A DNA stretch of 9,404 nt from NCBI GenBank assembly GCA_012719335.1, contig JAAYAO010000152.1, positions 1-9,404 on the forward strand, written 5' to 3'. This stretch comes from Propionibacterium sp. (GTDB taxonomy: Bacteria; Actinomycetota; Actinomycetes; Propionibacteriales; Propionibacteriaceae). This document shows, one piece after another, positions 1 to 6,590 of this stretch (positions are counted from its first letter, which is position 1; each line of letters begins with the position of its first letter). The notes below the pieces were generated by a model that ran no database searches, was not told the DNA's origin, and saw only the letters and a list, made by a program, of their open reading frames with translations. The translations under genes and the position numbers were made by a program.

Positions 1-107
1 ACCACCACCAGGGTGGCACCGCGCAGTTGCGCCTCCTCGACGGCACGTTCCAAGGCCGCCTTGCCCTCGGGGCGCGGGACATAACCAACAACGATCGTTC
101 CGGACAT
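1..107 (-). CDS. Universal stress protein (UspA family), N-terminal part, cut by the window edge
   Basis: The minus strand opens with an ATG at 107 and stays open to position 1, giving 35 residues that begin MSGTIVVGYVPRPEGKAALE and end in ATLVVV. This is the usual start of a UspA-fold domain: a hydrophobic first beta strand (TIVVGY), then a helix with A-L-E-R-A pattern, then a second strand (ATLVVV). The family binds ATP or acts as a dimeric stress protein in the cytoplasm. The ATP-binding G-2x-G-9x-G(S/T) motif would lie beyond the edge, so binding cannot be judged. A perfect Shine-Dalgarno GGAGGAG (112-118, minus) sits 4 nt before the ATG and fixes the start. The gene lies 83 nt downstream of the HAD phosphatase on the same strand. 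Family assignment rests on a short N-terminus, so it is probable rather than certain. Confidence 0.75.
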   Translation of the reverse strand, partial: MSGTIVVGYVPRPEGKAALERAVEEAQLRGATLVV

Positions 108-111
108 GGCT

Positions 112-118
112 CTCCTCC
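112..118 (-). promoter_or_regulatory. Strong Shine-Dalgarno of the universal stress protein gene
   Basis: GGAGGAG on the minus strand, 4 nt before the ATG at 107. It contrasts with the neighbouring HAD gene, which has no recognisable ribosome binding site, and it supports a real start here although only 35 codons are in the window. Confidence 0.8.
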
Positions 119-143
119 AACCCTCGGCAACAAGGGTATCCGC

Positions 144-167
144 GGTGCTCCCGGCGGGGAAAGCACC
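144..167 (-). terminator. Hairpin between the HAD phosphatase and universal stress protein genes
   Basis: GGTGCT (144-149) pairs with AGCACC (162-167), and CCC (150-152) pairs with GGG (157-159) around a GGCG loop, leaving a 2-nt AA bulge. This is a 9-bp GC-rich stem that begins about 24 nt after the HAD stop on the minus strand. No run of T follows it, so it is not a canonical intrinsic terminator. It could terminate with Rho, attenuate read-through into the stress gene, or stabilise a 3' end. Structure is seen; function is inferred. Confidence 0.35.
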
Positions 168-190
168 CGTTGGGGCCACCTGCCGTCCGA

Positions 191-835
191 TCAGCCGAGC
201 AGCACCTCGCGCAACTCCTCGCGGGTGTCGACGATCGCGTCCGGTTCGGCCTCGGCGAGGGATTCGCGGGTGCCGGTGCCCCAGGTGACCGCCACCGCGC
301 CCATCCCGGCGGCCTTCGCGGCCCGCATGTCCACCGCGGTGTCACCGACGTAGGCCGACGCCTGCGGGGCGGCGCCGAGCAGTGACAAGCTGTGCAGCAA
401 CCCGGAGGGGTGCGGTTTCGGGCCGGGGGCGTCCTCGAAGGTGGTCAGGATCGGGATCGAGCCGTGCAGGTCGGCGATCCGCAGGGACGACTCGGCGGCG
501 TCCAACCGTTTGTCGGTGCAGACCCCGACGCGGATCCCGGCCCGGGTGACCGCGTCGAGCACCTCGTCCATGCCCTCGTGGGCCAGTAGCAGATCGTCCC
601 CGTATTCGACGGTCCAGCGGACGTAGCCGGCGTACACCTCGGCGGCCCGGTCACCGGCCAGTTCGCGGCAGTTGTCCAACAGTGGACGGCCCAGCAGGGC
701 GCGCACCCGGTCTTCGGGGAGCTCGATGCCCACCACGGCGCGGACGGCTTGCTGGTAGGCGGCGATCATCATCGGGACGGTGTTGACCAGCGTCCCGTCC
801 AGGTCGAACAGAACCACTGTCCAGCGGGGCGGCAT
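191..835 (-). CDS. HAD-superfamily phosphatase (phosphoglycolate phosphatase/PpaX-like)
   Basis: This 214-residue protein carries all four HAD motifs: FDLDGTL with nucleophile D11 and acid/base D13 (motif I), VCTD with T107 (motif II), GPKPHP with K140 (motif III) and VGDTAVDM with D165/D169 (motif IV). A helical C1-type cap between residues about 20 and 85 makes it subfamily IA, the group of phosphoglycolate phosphatases, PpaX pyrophosphatases and sugar-phosphate phosphatases. It is probably a cytoplasmic Mg2+-dependent phosphomonoesterase; the substrate cannot be read from sequence. The start chosen is ATG at 835, giving the usual short lead-in before motif I. A second in-frame ATG at 847 would add four residues. 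Neither has a Shine-Dalgarno, but a TATGCT -10-like hexamer lies 7 nt before the ATG at 835, which suggests a leaderless mRNA. The frame is open further upstream, but that extension overlaps fgd and looks non-coding. Confidence 0.9.
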   Translation of the reverse strand: MPPRWTVVLFDLDGTLVNTVPMMIAAYQQAVRAVVGIELPEDRVRALLGRPLLDNCRELAGDRAAEVYAGYVRWTVEYGDDLLLAHEGMDEVLDAVTRAGIRVGVCTDKRLDAAESSLRIADLHGSIPILTTFEDAPGPKPHPSGLLHSLSLLGAAPQASAYVGDTAVDMRAAKAAGMGAVAVTWGTGTRESLAEAEPDAIVDTREELREVLLG

Positions 836-842
836 GGCAGTC

Positions 843-848
843 AGCATA
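843..848 (-). promoter_or_regulatory. Putative -10 element for leaderless transcription of the HAD gene
   Basis: TATGCT on the minus strand matches the actinobacterial TANNNT -10 pattern. Seven bases (GACTGCC) separate it from the ATG at 835, about the spacing at which transcription would begin at or beside the start codon. Leaderless mRNAs are common in actinobacteria and would explain the missing ribosome binding site. No good -35 box is visible at 17-18 nt. If the ATG at 847 is the true start, this assignment fails. Confidence 0.4.
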
Positions 849-936
849 GCGACGCAGAGCGAGAGAAACAGTGGCGTGGGGTACCCATCTGCGATACCGA
901 TGGTTACGGTCGAACGGTGGTCAACGGTGGCCCCAC

Positions 937-946
937 GGAGAAGAGG
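937..946 (+). promoter_or_regulatory. Ribosome binding site that decides the fgd start
   Basis: GGAGAAGAGG is a double purine-rich Shine-Dalgarno tract ending 10 nt before the GTG at 957 and 16 nt before the ATG at 963. It favours the GTG, and the GTG start also brings the protein into one-residue register with the N-terminus of M. tuberculosis FGD1. Confidence 0.6.
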
Positions 947-956
947 TGCGTTACCA

Positions 957-1961
957 GTGCAGATGCGTTTCGGATACAAGGCGTCGTCGGAGCAGTTCGG
1001 GCCGGTCGATCTGTTGCGGTACAGCGTGCTCGCCGAGGAATGCGGCTTCGATTCGGTCTTCATCGCCGACCACCTGCAGCCCTGGCGACACGAGGGCGGG
1101 CACGCCCCGGCGGCCATCCCGTGGCTGTCGGCCCTGGGCGCGCGCACCGAGCGGATCCTGATCGGCACCTCGGTGCTGACCCCCACCCTGCGCTACCACC
1201 CCGCGGTGATCGCCCAGGAGTTCGCCACCCTCGGCTGCCTCTACCCGGGACGGGTGATTCTGGGCGTGGGCACCGGTGAGGCGCTGAACGAATCCGCGAT
1301 CGGTGTGCACTGGCCCGAGCTGAAGGAGCGATTCGCCCGGCTGCGCGAGGCCGTCCGGTTGATTCGGACGCTGTGGGCCGAGGAACGCGTCGATTTCGAG
1401 GGCGATTTCTACTCGACCAACGGGGCGACCATCTACGACCGCCCCGAGCAGCAGGTGCCGATCTACGTCGGGTCGGCCGGGCCGGCCACCACTCGGTGGG
1501 CGGGACGCACCGCCGACGGTTTCATCACCACCTCCGGCAAGGGTCAGGAACTGTACACCGAAACCCTGCTGCCGAGCCTGGCCGAGGGGGCGGAGAAGAC
1601 CGGCCGCGACGTCGGGCAGATCGACAAGATGATCGAGATGAAGGTGTCCTTCGACACCGACGCCGACCGGGCCCTGCACGACACCCGCTTCTGGGCGCCG
1701 CTGTCGCTGACCCAGGAGGAGAAGCACTCGGTGCAGGATCCGCAGGAGATGCAGCGGCTGGCCGACGCGCTGCCGATCGAGCGGGTCGCCAAGCGGTGGA
1801 TCGTCTCCTCCGACCCCGACGAGCATGTGCAGATGGTGCAGCAGTACATCGACTGGGGCTTCAACCACCTGGTGTTCCACGGCCCCGGCCACGACCAGGA
1901 GCGCTTCCTGAAGCTCTACGGCAAGGAGATCCTGCCCCGGTTGCGGGCGCAGAACTCCTGA
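957..1961 (+). CDS. fgd: F420-dependent glucose-6-phosphate dehydrogenase
   Basis: The enzyme oxidises glucose 6-phosphate to 6-phosphogluconolactone and reduces the deazaflavin cofactor F420, supplying F420H2 in the cytoplasm. From the GTG at 957 it is 334 residues, against 336 for M. tuberculosis FGD1, and it is close to that protein along its whole length. It is a luciferase-like TIM barrel. Known catalytic positions are all present with a one-residue offset: E12, H39 and W43 in ADHLQPWRH, and E108 in [10 protein letters not shown]. The phosphate-binding lysines and arginine lie in TSGKG, QEEKHS and AKRWIV. An ATG at 963 is the alternative start and would shorten the protein by two residues. 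The frame is open further upstream to 780, but that stretch overlaps the HAD gene and is poor in coding character. fgd appears to be a single-gene unit followed by a large palindrome. Its presence implies that the host makes F420. Confidence 0.96.
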   Translation: MQMRFGYKASSEQFGPVDLLRYSVLAEECGFDSVFIADHLQPWRHEGGHAPAAIPWLSALGARTERILIGTSVLTPTLRYHPAVIAQEFATLGCLYPGRVILGVGTGEALNESAIGVHWPELKERFARLREAVRLIRTLWAEERVDFEGDFYSTNGATIYDRPEQQVPIYVGSAGPATTRWAGRTADGFITTSGKGQELYTETLLPSLAEGAEKTGRDVGQIDKMIEMKVSFDTDADRALHDTRFWAPLSLTQEEKHSVQDPQEMQRLADALPIERVAKRWIVSSDPDEHVQMVQQYIDWGFNHLVFHGPGHDQERFLKLYGKEILPRLRAQNS

Positions 1962-1997
1962 CCGGTTTCGGGCACGGGGTGCCCCGGCGCGGTGAAC

Positions 1998-2066
1998 GCA
2001 ACCCAAACGTGCAGATGCTCACCAGAAGTGCAGCCTTTGTGGTGAGCATCTGCAGTTTTCGGTTGC
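1998..2066. repeat. 69-bp imperfect palindrome (long hairpin)
   Basis: The left arm (1998-2023) and the reverse complement of the right arm (2041-2066) agree at 23 of 26 positions. The innermost 13 bases, GCAGATGCTCACC, are perfect. Pairing continues inward with A2024-T2040, A2026-T2038 and A2027-T2037, leaving a small apical loop near TGCAGCC (2029-2035). Transcribed in either direction it would form a very stable hairpin. It begins 36 nt after the fgd stop, so it may end or stabilise the fgd transcript. There is no T-run after the stem, and the TTTT at 2056-2059 lies inside the right arm. A REP-like or MITE-like dispersed element is an equally good reading. Confidence 0.85.
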
Positions 2067-2077
2067 ATCCGGCGGTG

Positions 2078-2092
2078 CCGGGCCGAGCCCGG
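2078..2092. repeat. Short GC-rich hairpin
   Basis: CCGGGC (2078-2083), loop CGA, GCCCGG (2087-2092) is a perfect 6-bp stem with a 3-nt loop, 11 nt after the 69-bp palindrome. No T-tract follows. It may add to transcription termination after fgd. In DNA this GC-rich a six-base stem can arise by chance, so its function is doubtful. Confidence 0.35.
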
Positions 2093-2196
2093 ACGGACGT
2101 CGGTGCGACATCGGCCGGACGAGCGAGCGCAGCCCCGCCGCCGGGGTGAGGTGTTCCGGGACGATGCTGGGCGCGGCGTTTGTGGGTGGCGGGGCG

Positions 2197-2234
2197 TAGG
2201 GTGACGGTCTGAACCCGGAATCGAAACGAAGGAG
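2197..2234 (+). promoter_or_regulatory. Putative -10 box and Shine-Dalgarno of the copper operon
   Basis: TAGGGT (2197-2202) fits the TANNNT -10 pattern and would start a transcript near 2209, about 30 nt before the GTG at 2241. AAGGAG (2229-2234) is a good ribosome binding site 6 nt before that GTG. No convincing -35 hexamer is seen. The ribosome binding site is solid; the -10 is a guess. Confidence 0.45.
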
Positions 2235-2240
2235 TCGGCC

Positions 2241-4253
2241 GTGTCGCGTTCCGCGCGTGCCCTCTTGGGCATCGGCGCGCTGGTTGCGGTGGTTCTCGCC
2301 CTCCTGGCGGTGCGCCATCAGGCCGGTGTCGAGCAGTTGCCCGGACGCCAGGAGTACGACGCATTCACCGGCATGGTCGCCGCAGTGCTCGAGGTCACCG
2401 CCGGCCTCGCCGCGGTGGCGACGCTCGGTTTTCTGTGCGCCGCGATCGTCATGCGTCCCACCGTCGGGCCCGGGGACGAGAAGTCGATCCGGGTCGGCAA
2501 GCGCATCGAACACCACCCGGTGACCACCTCGGCCCGTCGCTGGACGGTGGCCGCCGGACGCACCGGGCAGATCTGGTTCGCCGCCGCCCTGTTCGCGGTG
2601 CCCTTCTCCGCCGCCACCCAGATGGGTGTTCCGGTCGGCTACGCCCTGGCCGGTATCAGCGACTTCCTGGTCGGTTCCCAGGTCGCCCAGGCCTGGCTCG
2701 TCCAAGCCGTGATCGCCCTGATCGTCACCCTCGTCGCCTACCTGGCCCGCTCGGTCGGTGCCCTCGTGGTGGCCGCCTACCTGGGGCTGCTCGGCCTGTT
2801 GCCGGTGGTGGTGAACGGGCACGTCTCGGTCGGCCTGCACCACGACTTCGCCACCGACGCGGCGATCCTGGCCGCGATCGCGGGCACCGTCTGGTTCGCG
2901 GTCGCCTTCGCGGTGAACGCCACCGGGCTCGGCCCGCACGCCGGGCAACGCCTGGGCCGCTACCAGCAACTGGCCGGCCCGGCCTGGCTGGTCGTCGCCA
3001 TCGGCGGATCGGTGATGGCCTGGCAGGCGCTCGCCGGCCGGCTGCCCTGGCAGGAGCCCTACGGCTGGGTGCTGATCGGCCAGGCCGCGGTGATGCTGGT
3101 GCTGGCCCTGTTGTGGTTTCTGCGGGGCGGGTTGAAACCCCACTCCGGCGCCTTCGGCTACCGGCTGATCGCGGTCGATCTGGCCCTGATCGCAGTGCTG
3201 ATCGGCCTGCAGGTCGCCGCCCTGCAGATCACCCCACCGCGCTGGGAGATCCCCCAGTCGATCCAGGTCAACTACCTCGGCTACACCGTCAACGAGGCCC
3301 CCACGCTGGCCTCGGCGATCCTGCCCGGACGACCGAACCTGCTGTTCGCCGTCGGCGCGGTCGTCGCCCTGGTCGGCTACCTGTGGGCGGTGCGGACGGT
3401 GCGCCGCCGCGGCGACGACTGGCCGATCCACCGCACCGTGATGTGGGTGATCGGCTGGATCCTGATGCTCGGCGTCACCGTCACCGGCCTGTGGAAGTAC
3501 TCCGGGGCCGCCTTCAGCTACCACATGATCGTGCACATGACGGTGAACATGCTGGCCCCCGTCCTGCTGGTGATGGGCGCCCCGATCACCCTCGCCCTGC
3601 GCTACTTCACACCGCACCGCGCCCGTGACCTGCCCGGCCCGCGCGAGGTGCTGAACGCCACCTTGTCGTGGAAGCCGCTGGAGATCTTCCTGCACCCGTT
3701 GGCGGTGTGGGTGTACTTCGTGGGCTCGTTCTACCTGCTGTACTACACGTCCCTGTTCGACATCATGATGCGCTACCACTGGGCGCACCAGTTCATGACC
3801 GTGCACTTCCTGATCACCGGCCTGCTGTTCTACGGCCTGGTGATCGGTGAGGACCGGCCGCCCAAACCGTTGCCGCACGTCGGCAAGCTCGGTTTCGTGT
3901 TCGCCGCGATGCCCTTCCACGCCTTCTTCGCGGTCGGGGTGATGTCGTCGATGACCCTGATCGGCGCCACCTTCTACCCGACCCTGGACGTCCCCTGGGT
4001 GCCCGACCTGATGGCCGACCAGGAGCTCGGCGGGGCGATCACCTGGGCCACCGGCGAGATCCCGATGGTGATCGTGGTGCTGTCGCTGGTGGTGCAATGG
4101 CTGCGGCAGGACAAACGGGACGCGAAACGGCTCGACCGGGCCCAGGACACCGGCCTGGACGACTCCTACGACGCCTACAACGAGATGCTCGCCCGGTTCG
4201 CCCAGCAGGACCGGCTCGACCGGGCCGAGCGTGACCAGCGGGGGAAACCATGA
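2241..4253 (+). CDS. ctaG: Fused CopD copper-transport / CtaG (caa3-type) cytochrome c oxidase assembly membrane protein
   Basis: This 670-residue, very hydrophobic protein has about 15-17 predicted membrane spans. The N-terminal half (to about residue 330) resembles CopD, with a histidine cluster at H194, H200 and H201 (NGHVSVGLHH). The C-terminal half (about 385-640) resembles caa3-type CtaG, with H428 and H432 (YHMIVHMTVNM), H513/H516/H522 (YHWAHQFMTVH) and H560 (PFHAFF), candidate copper ligands. A charged cytoplasmic tail of about 50 residues follows. This fusion and length are known in mycobacteria (Rv0102 type, about 660 residues). CtaG proteins help insert CuB into cytochrome c oxidase subunit I; CopD domains are linked to copper uptake. 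GTG 2241 is chosen for its AAGGAG at 6 nt. The stop overlaps the ATG of the copper ATPase (ATGA), so the two are translationally coupled. Copper ligation is inferred from the family. Confidence 0.92.
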   Translation: MSRSARALLGIGALVAVVLALLAVRHQAGVEQLPGRQEYDAFTGMVAAVLEVTAGLAAVATLGFLCAAIVMRPTVGPGDEKSIRVGKRIEHHPVTTSARRWTVAAGRTGQIWFAAALFAVPFSAATQMGVPVGYALAGISDFLVGSQVAQAWLVQAVIALIVTLVAYLARSVGALVVAAYLGLLGLLPVVVNGHVSVGLHHDFATDAAILAAIAGTVWFAVAFAVNATGLGPHAGQRLGRYQQLAGPAWLVVAIGGSVMAWQALAGRLPWQEPYGWVLIGQAAVMLVLALLWFLRGGLKPHSGAFGYRLIAVDLALIAVLIGLQVAALQITPPRWEIPQSIQVNYLGYTVNEAPTLASAILPGRPNLLFAVGAVVALVGYLWAVRTVRRRGDDWPIHRTVMWVIGWILMLGVTVTGLWKYSGAAFSYHMIVHMTVNMLAPVLLVMGAPITLALRYFTPHRARDLPGPREVLNATLSWKPLEIFLHPLAVWVYFVGSFYLLYYTSLFDIMMRYHWAHQFMTVHFLITGLLFYGLVIGEDRPPKPLPHVGKLGFVFAAMPFHAFFAVGVMSSMTLIGATFYPTLDVPWVPDLMADQELGGAITWATGEIPMVIVVLSLVVQWLRQDKRDAKRLDRAQDTGLDDSYDAYNEMLARFAQQDRLDRAERDQRGKP

Positions 4254-6574
4254 GCAACGAGATGGACCTCGACGTCGACGTCACCACCAAGGTGCTCGAA
4301 CTCGACATCGGCGGCATGACCTGCGCCGCCTGCGCGGCCCGGGTGGAGAAACGGCTGAACAAACTGGACGGGGTGACCGCGACGGTCAACTACGCCACCG
4401 AACGTGCCATCGTGCACGGGCTGGGCCCCGAGGAGGCCGACACCGCCCTGGCCGCGGTGGAGAAGGCCGGCTACTCGGCCGCCCCGGTCACCGAGGACTC
4501 CGACTTCCACGAAACCGCCGGCGCCGACCGGGTGGCGATGCTGCGCCGCCGGCTCGCGATCGCGGCGCTGATCACCCTGCCGCTGGGCAACTTCACCATC
4601 GTGCTGGCCCTGGTGCCGCAGTTGCGGTTCCCGATGTGGGAATGGTTGTGCGTGCTGCTGGCGATCCCGGTGGTGTTCTGGTGCGCCTGGCCGTTTCACA
4701 AGGCCACCCTGCGCAACCTGCGGCACGGCTCCTTCTCGATGGACACCCTGGTCTCGATGGGGGTGCTGTCGGCCTTCTTCTGGTCGGTGATCACCATCGC
4801 GATCGGCGCCGACGACACCGAGGGGTACTGGCTCGGGTACGGCATCACCCCCAGCGGGGCGGACGCGATCTATCTGGAGGTCGCCGCCGCGGTGACCACC
4901 TTCCTGCTGACCGGCCGCTATTTCGAGGCCCGGGCCAGACGCTCGGCCCGCGACGTGCTGGGCGCCCTGAACGCCCTCACCCCGAACGAGGTGCGGGTGC
5001 TGCGTGAGGGGGTGGAGACGATCGTCCCGCTGGAGGAACTGCGCCGCGGGGACGAGTTCGTGGTGCGACCCGGTGAACGGATCGCCGCCGACGGCACGAT
5101 CACCGAGGGGGCGTCGGCGGTCGACACCTCGATGATGACCGGCGAACCGATCCCCGCCGAGGTGGTCGCCGGGTCGACCGTGCTCGGTGGCACGGTGAAC
5201 ATCACCGGACGCCTGGTGATCCACGCCGACAAGGTGGGGGCGCACACCCAGGTCGCGCAGATGGCCGTGCTGGCCGAACAGGCCCAGGCCCGCAAGGCGC
5301 GGGTGCAGACCCTGGTCGACAAGGTGGTCGGCATCTTCGTGCCGATCGTGCTGGTGATCGCGGTGGTCACCCTCGGCGCCTGGCTGCTGTCCGGGGCCGG
5401 CACCCGGCACGCCTTCTCGGCGGCGATCTCGGTGCTGATCATCGCCTGCCCCTGCGCCCTCGGCCTGGCCACCCCCACCGCCCTGATGGTCGGGGTCGGC
5501 CGGGGCGGCCAACTCGGCATCCTGATCAAGGGCCAGGACGCGCTGGAGGCGTCCGGGGTGATCGACACCGTGGTGCTCGACAAGACCGGCACCCTGACCA
5601 CCGGCGAGATGAGCGTGGAACGGGTCGAGGCCTATGGATCCGGGCACGAGAGAGGATGTGAACCTGCACGTTCGACCCGGAGCACCGGGGAGGCCCACCT
5701 GCTCGTCGCGGCCGTCGAGGAACACTCCGAGCATCCGGTTGCCCGGGCGGTGGTGCGGGCCCTGCCCGAGGCCGACCGGGACGCGATGCTCACCCTGGCC
5801 GGGCAGGTCACCGAGTTCACCGCCCACCCCGGTTCGGGGGTCTCGGCCCGGGTGCCGGGGGAGGGCCTCGTCCGGGTCGGCAACCTGACCTGGCTGCGCG
5901 GCCTGGGCATCGACGTGTCCGCCGCCGAGGCCCTGGACGCGTCTGCCGCCGAGGCGGGCCAGACCGTGATGGCCGGTGCGGTCGACGACGAACTCTTCGT
6001 CGCGATGGTGGTGGCCGACCGGCTGAAAACCTCGGCCGGCCCCGCGGCCGACGAACTGCGCCGGATGGGGCTGCGCACCGTGCTGCTGACCGGCGATTCC
6101 GAAGCCGCCGCCCGTCACGTCGCCGAACGGATCGGGGTGGACGAAGTGATCGCCGGCGTGCTGCCGACCGAGAAGGCGCACGCCATCGAGAACCTGCAGA
6201 ACGGTGCCGGGGAGCACCGCCGCCGGGTCGCGATGGTCGGCGACGGCATCAACGACGCGGCCGCCCTGGCCACCGCCGACCTCGGCCTGGCCGTGGTCAG
6301 CGGCACCGAGATCGCGATGAAATCGGCCGACATCATTCTGGTGCGCCGCAGCCTGTGGGTGATCCCGGACGCGATCGCGCTGGCCCGGCGCACCCTGCGC
6401 ACCATTCGGGGCAACCTGGTCTGGGCGTTCGCTTACAACGTGGCCGCGATTCCGCTGGCGGCGGCCGGTTTGTTGAACCCGCTGATCGCCGGCCTGGCCA
6501 TGTCGCTATCGTCCGTATTCGTGGTGACCAACAGCCTGCGGCTGCGGAATTTCGAGTCCGCCGACGTGGGGTAG
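4250..6574 (+). CDS. copA: Cu(I)-translocating P1B-type ATPase
   Basis: This 774-residue pump uses ATP to move Cu(I) out across the membrane. There is one N-terminal heavy-metal-binding domain with GMTCAAC (C25, C28), then eight predicted spans. Actuator TGE is at 297-299, the CPC metal site in span 6 at 400-402, phosphorylated D444 in DKTGT, the P1B HP signature at H495-P496, and GDGIND at 664-669. Y729-N730 in span 7 and M751/S755 in span 8 match the Cu(I) (P1B-1) signature and argue against Zn or Co. It may serve detoxification or, given its coupling to CtaG, copper export for oxidase assembly as proposed for some CtpA/CopA2-type pumps. Residues about 463-474, between DKTGT and HP, use rare A/T-ending codons (GGA, AGA, TGT, CCT, GCA, CGT) unlike the rest of the gene. 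The start overlaps the previous stop; the ribosome binding site is only a weak GGGGGA. Confidence 0.96.
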   Translation: MSNEMDLDVDVTTKVLELDIGGMTCAACAARVEKRLNKLDGVTATVNYATERAIVHGLGPEEADTALAAVEKAGYSAAPVTEDSDFHETAGADRVAMLRRRLAIAALITLPLGNFTIVLALVPQLRFPMWEWLCVLLAIPVVFWCAWPFHKATLRNLRHGSFSMDTLVSMGVLSAFFWSVITIAIGADDTEGYWLGYGITPSGADAIYLEVAAAVTTFLLTGRYFEARARRSARDVLGALNALTPNEVRVLREGVETIVPLEELRRGDEFVVRPGERIAADGTITEGASAVDTSMMTGEPIPAEVVAGSTVLGGTVNITGRLVIHADKVGAHTQVAQMAVLAEQAQARKARVQTLVDKVVGIFVPIVLVIAVVTLGAWLLSGAGTRHAFSAAISVLIIACPCALGLATPTALMVGVGRGGQLGILIKGQDALEASGVIDTVVLDKTGTLTTGEMSVERVEAYGSGHERGCEPARSTRSTGEAHLLVAAVEEHSEHPVARAVVRALPEADRDAMLTLAGQVTEFTAHPGSGVSARVPGEGLVRVGNLTWLRGLGIDVSAAEALDASAAEAGQTVMAGAVDDELFVAMVVADRLKTSAGPAADELRRMGLRTVLLTGDSEAAARHVAERIGVDEVIAGVLPTEKAHAIENLQNGAGEHRRRVAMVGDGINDAAALATADLGLAVVSGTEIAMKSADIILVRRSLWVIPDAIALARRTLRTIRGNLVWAFAYNVAAIPLAAAGLLNPLIAGLAMSLSSVFVVTNSLRLRNFESADVG
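5636..5674 (+). other. Rare-codon, insert-like segment inside the copper ATPase
   Basis: Thirteen codons encode GSGHERGCEPARS in the nucleotide-binding domain, between the phosphorylation site and the HP motif. They include GGA twice, AGA, TGT, GAA, CCT, GCA and CGT, whereas neighbouring codons almost all end in G or C. TCCGGG (5639-5644) and CCCGGA (5676-5681) form an inverted pair around it. The frame is kept, so the gene is not broken. It could be a short inserted repeat or simply a fast-evolving loop. Confidence 0.45.
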
Positions 6575-6590
6575 CGCCGAGGAGGGCGAG

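Larger units (their letters stand above)
836..956. promoter_or_regulatory. Divergent intergenic promoter region between HAD phosphatase and fgd
   Basis: These 121 bp separate two divergent genes, so both promoters should lie here. Facing fgd there is a TACGGT hexamer (905-910, TANNNT type) that would give a leader of roughly 40 nt. Overlapping its downstream side is a 10-bp tandem motif, AACGGTGGTC (913-922) then AACGGTGGCC (923-932), with a further ACGGT at 906-910. Tandem half-sites next to a -10 could bind a regulator. No named operator is recognised. Confidence 0.35.
1962..2240. other. Intergenic region between fgd and the copper operon
   Basis: No credible gene is seen in these 279 bp. 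The region holds a 69-bp imperfect palindrome (1998-2066), a short GC hairpin (2078-2092), and the presumed promoter and ribosome binding site of the downstream operon. The palindrome part is visibly less GC-rich than the rest of the window. I see no recognisable CsoR operator and no riboswitch. Confidence 0.7.

Noticed and set aside
780..956. Possible 59-residue N-terminal extension of fgd
   Set aside because: It overlaps the divergent HAD gene, has no family counterpart, and the GTG at 957 with its Shine-Dalgarno reproduces the known FGD N-terminus.
836..1186. Possible long N-terminal extension of the HAD phosphatase
   Set aside because: It would run through the intergenic region and antisense to fgd; motif I belongs within the first 15-20 residues, which fits the ATG at 835.
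1800..1850. GTGCAG repeats inside fgd resembling the palindrome motif
   Set aside because: They are ordinary Val-Gln codons (GTG CAG) in a conserved helix and show no inverted structure.
951..2006. A 351-codon open frame on the minus strand opposite fgd
   Set aside because: Shadow of fgd in a GC-rich codon pattern, with no recognisable domain.
2019..4097. A 692-codon open frame on the minus strand opposite ctaG
   Set aside because: The translation is dominated by H, Q, G, D and R with no hydrophobic core or motif, which is the usual antisense shadow of a high-GC gene. The plus-strand ctaG has a clear family match.
4175..6217. A 680-codon open frame on the minus strand opposite copA
   Set aside because: Same low-complexity antisense composition; copA on the plus strand has every P-type ATPase motif.
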